Source: Apostichopus japonicus
Taxonomy: Eukaryota; Echinodermata; Holothuroidea; Aspidochirotida; Stichopodidae
Assembly (NCBI RefSeq): GCF_037975245.1
Contig: NC_092574.1
Location: 20,531,213-20,595,212 of the forward strand
Reading direction: 5' to 3'
DNA: 64,000 bases
Position 1 is the first letter of the stretch. Each line of letters begins with the position of its first letter. Below are positions 51,365-61,816 of the stretch, piece after piece. Under the pieces are notes generated by a model. The model had not been told where the DNA came from and did not search any database. It worked only from the letters and a program-made list of their open reading frames with translations. Position numbers and translations under genes: made by a program.

Positions 51365-54300
51365 AAAATAGAATATAGAAATTACTGCGGGTTCCGATCT
51401 AATGTACCACGTGCACTAAAATATAGATTCTTCCATAGTTCTAAACTAAGGTAGCGAAATTCAATCATTCATTCATTTAAATATCGTTAAGATATAACGT
51501 TGGATATTACTCACTATGCTGAAGGATGTGACATTCCAAAAGTGACGATATGACATTAAACATCATGTTCGTGCGTTAATAAATTACATTTTTAAAACAC
51601 TAAGTTTGCAATCTTGGCACCTTCTACGTTCCTTCCCCTTCACACACACACGCGCACCCAAACACCCGCCCAAGAAAATACTGAAATGAACTGTTACAAT
51701 TGAAATGACGTAGGGCCTTTATGTGGATTCTGTAGGGCCATTATCATTCTCTGTTGTTTATTTACGAATCAGTTTACATTTGAGAGCAATGACCATTCCA
51801 TCGTAGCGTACGTGTGCTGAGTTACAGTCAAACGTCAGCAAATCTTGTTATCTGACAGTCGAGAAGTGAAATTCATCTAAAAGGTATGCGTTTATTACGT
51901 TTGTATTCAAAACGGTTATCTCTTACCGTGAGAAATCAGTTTTTATAGCCCCTTTTTAAAACAGAAGTTATTCCTCAAACAACTGCATTAGAAGAAGAAA
52001 AACGCGAACAAAGTTCTGCAGAATTCTTCTCCAATGTAAGCAGTAAGCAGGAATTGTTTAATGTTATATTTTAGAAATATCATACTAATGGTTAAAGCGT
52101 CCAATCTAGGATCAATCATTATAGAAACACATAATCACTTTACCAATAATATGAAGACAACTACAGTACACAGTTATACGACACATGGACTTGATTACCA
52201 AGTAAGAAGAGGCAGTCATGGCAAGCCGAATGTGCAATAATACGAAAAACTCAGTTATCGGCGATACGTAAAGACGACAGATGTTCATGATTTCATTGTC
52301 GAAGGTAATTATCGTTAAATAAAGATTTATTGAATAGTTAATTTAATTCCAACTTGATAATCAAGTCGACCCATTTGCTAAGATTTACTCTATTCCTCCT
52401 TTTTTTATACATTTCTTTGCCAATTTCAACTGCACGAAAAACATATTCATCAGCGTCAAACCAAAATCAACGGGTAGCATAGATGAACGCGGGAATTCTA
52501 TATATCATTTCTCGAATGTTCCGTTGACCTGTGGATGATAAAAATCACTATTTAAAATATTGGAATTTGGTACGGTCTCACAGACGACAGTTTTGAAGTA
52601 AATTTTGTGGTTGGCCCCTGTAAACAAAAGCCACGTGTCCCATTGCCCATCAAGCTCTCGCACCCCACTCCCTCCCCAAAATGAACCACTCTTCTGGCGC
52701 CCTGGCCTTTAAGGTCGTAATAAGAAAATGACTGATTCATGCGACATATTTTTAACGTTAAACAATGGTAGTAACCGAGAGGTTTCAACATTTTATGGAG
52801 AAATGGAGCGCTGCGTTGACACAAAATAAAATAATGTAGATTAAAAATATTATAGGTTTATGTTTTTTTTTCCTTGCGATGTAGAATTCTGCTTTAAAAG
52901 TAAAGTAACCGTATATGTGTTTCGGCAGAAAACCTCGTGTATTTTTTTCAGGGAACGCCTATAGCAAATTCTAACAGTTAAAATGTAGTTAGCGCCATCG
53001 ATTAATAGAGGGCGTCATTTTCAAACTGCCAATGGTATATAATCCTACGTCAACTTCCCTATTCACATACGCACTAAAACTGTCAATTTGAAAGTGGATT
53101 TTGAAGTATATATTCAAGTTTCTACTAACCCATTCACCATCACGTTGCATTGCAGTATCCAGGACTTACGGAGGGTGTTGGGAGTCGGGTGGGGGGGGGG
53201 GGGTAGTTGGGTGCGGGGGGGGAGGGTACGCGAGTATCCATCGATAAGAGGAACTAGAAATGCCTAAGAATACATCGGTGAAAAGTAAGGAACGCCACCA
53301 CAACGAAGAGTAGGTCCTACATAAATTTTCAGTGCGTACCTTATTATGATCAAAATTATGTATGTAGAAATGTCAATTATTTCAAAAAGGTGGCGGGCTC
53401 CATGCCTGGATACTCGTTGCGTTGGCTATTCCTGGTATCTACCTTCAATGCTCCGTACGTACCATGACCGTGTTGATTTTCAGTTTTAAATGACCAAATT
53501 TCTTCGGAAGGGAATTTCGAATCTGTACGGATTGTAAGTCGCATTGTTTACTCTCCAAAGGCCTAAAGTGGCCGTGAAATTTGTTTTCAAATATAATGCA
53601 TTATTCACGTCAAATGTATTCACTTTCTAGAATAACGTATGTAGTTTTACATACGTTTTTATAGAAAACAAAGTTTGCAAGCTTTAACTTTTCAAAATCG
53701 GTTTGGATAATATCGGCTCTAACGGTGGCGATGATGGTGGAGAAGGGTGGGGGATGGGTGGGGTGGGGAGATGGGGGTGGGGAGATGGGGAGATGGGGAG
53801 TGGGGAAGATGATTCATCCCAACAAGAAAGAAGTTTTCGTATGATTATATTGGACCACGCTTCCTCTATTGGTCGAGTACTGCAAACATCTCTGGAATAA
53901 TACAGTTGATATATATATTTATATATATTTTTGTATCGATTCATTAAAAGTAACAATCACCTCGTTCCACCATTTGCCAGAAAATAAACTTCATAACGTT
54001 CGCACGAAACAGTACACTAGTGTACTGATGTACATTGACTTTAGTTAAGTACAACAATGCTAAATTAAGCTTTATATCAATATGGAATAATCATCGCGTT
54101 AAGTAATTCGGAACTGTGTATGCCTCACTGCGTGGTTTTGGGTTGTAACAGCTGAAAAAATAGACATTTCCGATTCAAACAAAACTGCATATTAGAAATG
54201 TTGCGCTATTTTTAAAATAACCACAATCTCCGAGATAAACAAGACGTGAAGGGCACCCCAAAACAAAAATTGTCATTTTTTTGGAATTTTGACAGGGAAG

Positions 54301-56540
54301 CCTCTGGTTATAGGTGAACGCATCTTACTTTAACCGGAAAGGGCTCGAACATGCCAAATGCAATAGGTTTATCTCTAATAAGTTCTAAAGTTTAAATGCA
54401 TTCGACTATTAATCTCGCTTCGGTAAATTAAAATTTGAAAGGATGTTGACAGCGAGGGGGGGGGGGCTGTGGGGAGGGGGGCTGGAGAGTAGTGTCAGAC
54501 TTGTTCGATGTTGATTTTAAATATATATAGTAAAGCTAAAAGAGTGTCTAACGTTTGTGAGAATGAATAACAAATGAAGCAAGGTGTATTTCCAAGTGAG
54601 TCATGTTTATTCATCAGTTTCAAAAGCTGTGCAGATTAACAACAGTTCATAATGAATATTCATATTTACAGACAAGCGATTGCGAAATAAATACTGATTC
54701 CTGTTAACAATTCTCTTATGATGTCTTCCGTGTCTTTAACATTCTCTGTAATACTGATTCCGGTTGCCATTAAACTAATGGGATATTTTGTTTTATATGC
54801 GTTCCTTGAAAACCTGACCGTGAGTGTGAAACTTACAATCCTTCGTAAACGATACACGGTATTAACACAATTAATGATTCATTCTACTCTGCCACTTCCA
54901 TAAAAAACAAAATATGATCTGGAATACACTAATTGGTATTTTCCGTGTTGCATTAATTAAGTTACGATATATCTATAAGTACACTAGTCTCAATCTACAC
55001 ATTAGGCTATATACAACAAGAAAAAAGAAAGAAAAAATAACAACAGTAAACACAAACAAACAAAAACAAAAACACTAAACTACATAAAATATAGAAATCT
55101 TGCAGTAAGCAGTATTGATGACATTTATACAGCAATGATAATATTCAATCACAGCATTGATGATACAATAAATTATGATAATTTAAACATTTGAATTTGT
55201 TATTTACGAATGCACAAATGCAAGCAGCTTCTCACACAAACTGTACAGCAACTAACCACTGACCATTGGTAATTCGTCACACCCAACATGTGTAATGTAT
55301 AAGTTAGACATTCGCAAGGGAGTCACTATAGTGCACACTATACGTGTCGTATGAATAACCTAGTGTATCCTACAGGACTTCCTATAGGGTTTAGCCACAA
55401 ACCGGCAAATGCAAATATTTACCTCGCAGGTCCCAAGTACCAGGCCCGTAGCCCGAGTAACCGATTTGGGGGGCACATCAACGCAGGAGGATCGGGGAGG
55501 GGGTGGCTGTACCCATCCCCTGTGAGACATTGATGCTTATCTCAGGGGGTTTAGATGCTAAATGATGCAAACTTTATATATTCCATCTTACTTTTTTTAT
55601 AATGAAAAAAAAAAACACGGGCACGATTTCTACATCCATTTTCGATTTGTAACTTCTTCTTTTTATACAATTCGGTTATTGATTCTATTTGGCTTTTGAT
55701 ATCATCACACAAATAAGAAGTAAATATACATCATGATAAACACTTTTTTTTTTATGAAATCCAGACTTTTAGCAGAAAAAATTCTGAGGAAACAACAAAA
55801 AGGAATATCGCAAATCTTGTTATGCACATTTGTATCAACGTCAACCAGCATTGGTCCCTGGTTTTTACTGTCGGTTACCTCTATGCAACGAGGCCCGATG
55901 TGTATGACAATTATCCATCCCCTCCCTCCCCCCTTCCCACCCAAACCATTGCAATTAAAGTAGATGTAGACTATATACTTCACTATAGATGCCTGAAATT
56001 TAAAATTCATGTGAAGTCTTGCATTGAAAGTTTAAATCAAATTTTATATCACATTTTTCTCTCACTCTTTACAATTTGAGCTTTCAAGACACTGTTACCT
56101 TCATACATCAAAGTATATATATTTTTTTAATGTTCAAATGACATTATTACAGCATTACTCATACAATCTGCATATTATTTACATAACCTCTAGATGTCTA
56201 ACTATATTTTGTAAGCACTAATCATAATGTCAAGAGAAAAAATTCTTAGCCGTTAGAAAAATATAGCAGAATTGTAAAAGAATAAATAGATTTGTACCTT
56301 ACGATTTCTGTTTCTAACCAACACATTGAGCATAATTCCCAGTCAACATGACTGCTGTTTACATCGATAATTTCTAGATAATTCTCTCATTACTGAATCG
56401 ACCAGTGACAACAATCTTTCACAAATGATACATTTATCCAAGTGAATTCATCATCGATAGCTCTATTTCAGCTTACTTATACAAAAACAATTTTCCAATC
56501 TGCAATCCTAGTCACCGGTCAAGACTGTGACCCTGTAGAC
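51362..56540. other. Intergenic spacer between the receptors, right part
   Basis: No supported gene. It holds a partial MITE terminus (ATGGCAAGCCGAATGTGCAA, about 52218), G-runs at 53190-53225 and 54458-54480, a G-quadruplex-prone block at 53739-53812 and A-runs. The hydrophobic 61-codon frame at 54718-54903 (+) resembles a membrane segment, but a similar AT-rich frame is expected by chance and it has no splice support. Confidence 0.4.
53739..53812 (+). repeat. G-rich GGGGAGATGGGG tandem, G-quadruplex-prone
   Basis: Repeated GGTGGGG and GGGGAGATGGGG units, with more than eight G-runs of three to five over about 75 bases. It meets the usual G3+N1-7 quadruplex pattern on the plus strand. The glycine-rich frame (+) and Pro/Ser-rich frame (-) are incidental. 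Confidence 0.7.
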
Positions 56541-56544
56541 TTTC

Positions 56545-57012
56545 TGTAGACTATCATCAGCCAGCATGTTGAGATCATCATCAGTGATGATCTATCTGGA
56601 AGCTATTTTAGGTTATCATCAGTCCTGTGTTTATGATTATCACCAGTCACTTTTTCTAGACTATCATCTGTGATGTGTTTTATGATTATCATTAGTCAGC
56701 ATTTTTAGATCATCATCAGCCCTGTGTTTATGATTATCACCAATCAGCTTTTCTAGACTATCAGCAGTCTTGTGTTTCATGATTATCATCAGCCTGCATT
56801 TTTAGATCATCACCAGTCCTGTCTTTATGATTATCACCAGTCAGCTATTATAGACTATCATCAGTCATGTGTTTTATGATTATCATCAGTCAGCATTTTT
56901 AGATCATTATCAGTCCTGTCTTTATGATTATCACCAATAGCTGTTCTAGACTATCATCAGTCTTGTGATTTATGATTATCAGCTTTTCTGGACTATCAAT
57001 AATAACCAGTTC
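56545..57012. repeat. 97-bp higher-order minisatellite
   Basis: Successive GACTATC landmarks at 56659, 56756, 56853 and 56949 give a period of 97, 97 and 96 bases. Each unit is made of four subunits of about 24 bases on the pattern GATTATCATCAGTCAGCATT. They alternate between CTAGACTATCA, ATGATTATCA and TAGATCATCA versions. This shows amplification of a four-subunit block, as in higher-order satellites. The ends are truncated and diverged. No coding sense is kept. Confidence 0.92.
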
Positions 57013-58808
57013 CAGACTACCAACCAATATATAGATAGAGCCGCTTGTTGACTTTTGTTGCTAATACGATCTCTGCCACACAAATATACAAAATAAGTTT
57101 GATATGACATTTCAGCTTAAGAACGATTCGCACGTTATGCCCTTGTTTGTGTTCAATGTGACTCAAATCTGGAAAGAACTATGTTTCTGATAACTAATGT
57201 GTTAACATTATTATATTTACCAAAGAATATACCAAACACTACACTGCTATATTGCGATAGGATTTCCAGTACATTTTCAATGCAAATGATAAGCTTATGA
57301 CATTTAACAAGGGTCCTTTGCGCGACCGTAAGGTTAATGTCTAATATCTCAGCAAGTTAATATACATATTGTAATTATGAATTTCTTTGCAGAAATTGAA
57401 AGAAGAAGATATTATTGAATATAGCGGGATGGAAGTTTTTATATAGGTTAGAAATATAACCCAACCCGTCTCTATGTATTGTCTTCAATGAATGTTTTCT
57501 CTCTCTCGGGAATATTAAAGCACTAATACTCATCAGTGCCTACAATATTCTGTAAATTATTTACAAAACAGAATTTCCGGAGACCTTCACATAAACTTCT
57601 AACAGATCAAGCGGTTGATTTTGTTACATATGATGGACTGTTTTCCCCTTACAGAATAAATAATTCAAAATCTTGTTAAAGACAAGGTTGTTACTTCATC
57701 CTCCCCCCCCCCAAAAAAAAAATATATGTATATATTAAAATGTGAAGCAAGCTCAAGTTCACCGAACTCTCTCCACCCACCTCTACTTCTCGCTCTCTTT
57801 CTCTCTAGTATATTCTCTGACATTGGGGATTATTAAGTTAACCATGGAATAATAACGAACTTGACTAGCTGGCAATGTGCCAAAAGGGTGAAAAAGTCTT
57901 GAAAAAGTAGTCGATCTGGCTAATAGAAGTTAAGATAAACGTGCACGTACTCTCTACAAACAAGGAAAGGGATAGGGATGAATTCATTTCATTTTTTACA
58001 TTTATTTCATAAATTTAGCTAGACTTGTAACCCAACCCAACCATTCCCCTACCCCACCCTCAACCTGCTCTTAAACTCCGTTCACTCGCCTTAAATGCCA
58101 TCGAAAATAACGACATGTATATAGGAGGTCAGAGGAGCAGTTTTACTCTATGATCCCCCTCCTTGCATCCACCAATACGGACCACAGCTAGCCAGTATAG
58201 AGCACGTTTAATTCTTTGAGAGTGATATTGTAAGTGTCAAATGTTCCTCTGTCCCTCCTGAGCATGCGCTGATACGTCGCCGGTACCGATGTGGTAAACC
58301 AGTTTGATATATCATCAATACACTCAGGGCAACTAATCATACATATAAATGTATAATAAAAATCCTGCATTATACAGACAGATTCGTGTCATATATTGAA
58401 TAGTTCGTATTTTTTATATACATTTTATTCAAGCATTTACATTGGACACTGAATTGCTGATAACTCGAATAGAACACATCGTGTTAACAGTTATATAGGT
58501 GATTGTCTAACTTCCTCATGTTGTCTTTAGATAAACAGCAACTACAAAACAATATGTTTTACGAGATTCACTATAAACGTCTTATTGTGTAACAACTATA
58601 ATAACAATTGTATAGGCTACGCAATGATTAAGACGCAAGCGCTTCATGCATGCAGACCGTGTATTGCGATATAACTGCACATGCGTACATGAAATGTTTC
58701 AAGCATTTTCGTCGCTTTTATACCCTGTCTTTTTCACTGCTGTAGCAATAATCCGCTGATCACAACTCCTAATTTCTGGTCACAAGATTAAACCAATCCC
58801 ATGATACT
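57013..58808. other. Receptor B 3' flank; no other gene seen
   Basis: Contains C/A runs at 57701-57722 and a (CT)n at 57786-57807. A minus-strand AATAAA-equivalent (TTTATT on the plus strand near 58425) lies about 380 bases past the receptor B stop and could be its poly(A) signal. A 60-codon minus frame at 58188-58370 has two cysteines in CPEC but no splice or homology support. Confidence 0.4.
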
Positions 58809-59535
58809 TCACAGTTTTGTGTCTAAGGTGTCTGCAGTGATCTTCCTACCAGCTGACGGATAACCGTTTCTGGCTAGTGCATTGGAAGATTGGCTGCATG
58901 ATGGAGGTGAATGGTGGCGATCTTTGTACGGCCAAGACAAAACCCTCTTCATGAAATTGATCAGTTCCTTTCTGAAACCGGTGCTCATTGCGAAATATAT
59001 GACGGTGCTGACGATTGAATTGCACATTGCGATGCCCTCCACGATGTAGAAATACGTGTACTCGTCTCTACGGTTGGCGTCGATATCAGCTGTCTTGAAT
59101 TGGTACACCGTCATATAGGTGTGATACGGTGCCCAACAGATGAAGAACGCCACCACTACCGTGATTAACATCGGTATGGTCTTCTGTTGGCGATTAACCG
59201 TGATCTCGCGGTGTCGGGCTGTGACATTCCCAGGCGGAGTGCGATGGAACCATAACTTTAGCGCGATACTCATGTACACGAATCCCATACAGACCATCGG
59301 CACGATGAACTCCATAACCGCGATGATCACGGTGTAGACTTGACTCGCAGTCTGGTCTTTCCAATGTGCGTAACATGCTGCTATGTCTTGACCATTACAC
59401 TTACCCTCGACTAAACCTAAGTTGATCGAGTTCGGTATTGTAATGAGAACCGAAACCACCCAAATGGACACCACAATGGTGGCCAAAGTAGCTTTCTGCA
59501 TTCTCGGACGGAAGGGATGAAAAATTCCATAATAT
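58809..59535 (-). CDS. Prokineticin-receptor-like GPCR B, last coding exon (TM4 to C-terminus)
   Basis: Reads from a pyrimidine-rich acceptor (TTTATTTTTCGACAG on the minus strand) at 59536. The first base (A, 59535) completes an Arg codon, then YYGIFHPFRPR follows, so the intron splits the DR|Y motif in phase 2 exactly as in receptor A. The exon gives 241 residues plus stop. Numbering from the first full codon: W25 (4.50), ECL2 cysteines at 46 and 54, P79 (5.50), the LWFHRTPPGNVT loop 3, CWAPY at 133-137, and NSIVSTVIY at 172-180 with Ser at 7.49. By eye about half of residues match receptor A, highest in KTIP-LITVVVAFF-CWAPY. The start exon (TM1-3) is not in the window to 64000, so the gene is partial here. 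In-frame sequence upstream of 59535 is intron. Confidence 0.93.
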
Positions 59536-59724
59536 CTGTCGAAAAATAAAGAAAGGAGATAAAAAAATATTATGTTTAATCGAGAGGCAGAGCATAATTT
59601 ATACAATCTCCTCATTCGAAACATATTTGATAGGTGAGTTTTATATGAACTGCAGATTTATTCATCAATCATATTTTTTTTTAGATTAATTTTAAGAAAA
59701 TGAACTTTTTTAGCTTGCTTCTGA

Positions 59725-59908
59725 AGACGGCGGTCCAGCTTTATCCGGCCTATATCACATACAGTGATATCGTCAGCCAGGTCGGGTCCCTGGGACATGT
59801 TTGTCAAACGTTTGGAAAATAGCAAAGAACGTTATGGCAAGAATGGGATTCGAATCAGTGACCTCTGAATTACAACCACAGCTCTCTACCAACTGAGCTT
59901 CGCAGCCC
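59725..59908 (-). mobile_element. Degenerate tRNA-derived SINE
   Basis: On the minus strand, GCGAAGCTCAGTTGGTAGAG (A-box region, about 59885-59904) and ATTCGAATCCC (B box, about 59845-59855) are correctly ordered and spaced. A body of about 110 bases follows, including TTTTCCAAACGTTTG and ACATGTCCCAGGGACCCGAC. The anticodon stem is mismatched, so it is not a working tRNA. The family differs from the SINE at 3136. A short match, CCAGGTCGGGNCCCTNGG, also occurs near 38463. It lies about 190 bases upstream of the receptor B acceptor, inside the intron. Confidence 0.65.
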
Positions 59909-61786
59909 TTATAGTTAGTAGCGATCCCTATATATCCATTTCTCTTTTATTACAGAATTATGTTATGAAAATGATATTACATAACTTTTTAAAATCTATT
60001 TCCCCTGTCTACTTATCGACCCGGACTGCGGTGTTGTACCCTTCTTACACCCCCCCCCCTTTTATCCCTTCCTCTGACCCGCTCCATCTGACCACTATTG
60101 CCTCTTTACTGTGGGTTAGTTACTGGTTTATTGCTGTGACTATATGGTAATAAGTTATTACTAATAACATGCCCATCTTAACTGTACAGTAGACACATAT
60201 CATATCCATTGATCCATTATACATCATATTAAATTTACTTTTCTGTAACAGTAGCTTATAATAGAGTCATTTTATTTTTTTTTAATTTAGATTATATATA
60301 TTTTTTTTACCTTTTCCCCTATCTATGCTATTCATAATTTAACCATCCATATATATGTCTTCCAACAACTTAAAACAATATGGTTCCGTTTAGATTATAA
60401 AGTAAGAGAAAGACACCAATCAGGCCACGCAGGTGAAATTGAATTCATCTGGATAAGACAAACCATCATTTATTTCACAACTGTCAATATAATATTTCAT
60501 TTTAGCCTCTTGGCTTTGAATGCCGAGGAGGAAGTTTAGACTGGCGGGAACCAACCGGTAATTTGTTGAATCCGATAAAGCGTTTATTTCTGAAGGGGCG
60601 ATAGAAAGCGCAACAGACAGTTGTCAACAACAGAGTAACAGTTGCTAGGGTATCATCTCTCTGGAGAGAATTGAACTCTTTGGTTGAACAGAAAGTTTCG
60701 CAAGCACCCTCTGATGTGCCAAGTCACGTGATTAAAGTTAACCCTAAATGAAATTAATTAGAATGATGATGGGCCAATTGGTTCCTGGGAAGTTGCACGT
60801 AGATGTATTTGGGGGGGGGGGGGTGGATATGTTTTCTTGGATTCCTCGGTAAATGGTTGTTAGAATGAAATGGTGACCTACTCGCACTTCATAAAAAGAA
60901 GTTTAGATCTGCTTTCCTCATAAGATGACTTTTAACTTTTGCTTAGATACATAAGAGCTTTACAGGATGCTGACCATGTGGCAGATTTTCGGTACATTCG
61001 TTGAGGCAGAAGCTCATAAATGTTCCAACCAGGTATAGGCTACTTTTTGTGAATGTTAACGTAGATGTTGTAATTCTAAATTCGCTGTTTTACGAAGTTT
61101 TTCGTTTCTTTGCGAAATTTACCCGTAAATTTAAAGTGATTGAAATCAAAATGGATAAAATGATATGGGTTGGTGCGTTTTTATTTATTTATGATTATTT
61201 TTGGTTTGCTTGTGTGTGTGGGGGGGAGGTTGGAACCTCAATGAACCCCCCCCCCGGACAAGAGCATATATGTCTTTGTTTTTGTACAACATCCGCTTTT
61301 GATGGTGTCAACTGACCTTTCACCCTATATGTATCTTAATTTCGATAACTGATTCTCAAGTTACTTTAATCTGGTAAATCAGCAGAGCGGTTTAGGAAGC
61401 GCGGTGACGTCACAGTAGTAGTTCTGGCTATATTTCATATATATTAATTGATATCCTATCGTAATAAATCAATCAGACCGTCACTAAATCGTTGAAAGAT
61501 CATATATGCCATACCAAATTAAACTGATTATTTAGAAATAGATACCATTCATTTCGTAACCCATTCCTTGCCAATACCCCTGCCGCAGATATAAATCTTT
61601 AAGATCAAATATTATTATGGAGACGTCTTTCTCTCTCTCTTTCTCTGTTGTGTTCATTATAAGGCCTATATCGTTTATGAGATTTGACATTAAGAAATTT
61701 GGAATATTATAATGATCTCATCGCCCCCATAGGCATAATGAGATATTGTGGTTCCTTTACCAGTTTGGCCATCTAGAGCTATATCA

Positions 61787-61816
61787 GTTGCCATAGCAAC
61801 AGTTACCATGGTGATT
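61787..61816. promoter_or_regulatory. Two adjacent X-box-like (RFX) sites
   Basis: GTTGCCATAGCAAC at 61787-61800 and GTTACCATGGTGAT at 61802-61815 are two X-box-like palindromes one base apart. A third, GTAACCATGGTGAT, is at 61981. Sequence match only; no promoter is identified. Confidence 0.4.

Noticed and set aside
54718-54903. Hydrophobic 61-codon frame
   Set aside because: Looks like a membrane segment, but lacks splice sites, homology or length; AT-rich DNA yields such frames by chance.
58188-58370. 60-codon minus-strand frame downstream of receptor B
   Set aside because: Balanced composition and a CPEC motif drew attention, but no family match, no splice signals and it overlaps the likely receptor 3' UTR.
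59536-59624. N-terminal extension of the receptor B frame starting at 59624
   Set aside because: The stretch reads as pyrimidine-rich intron ending in a CAG acceptor, and receptor A has the same splice point.
59842-59908. Candidate minus-strand tRNA gene
   Set aside because: Good A and B boxes, but a mismatched anticodon stem and a long SINE-like body downstream.
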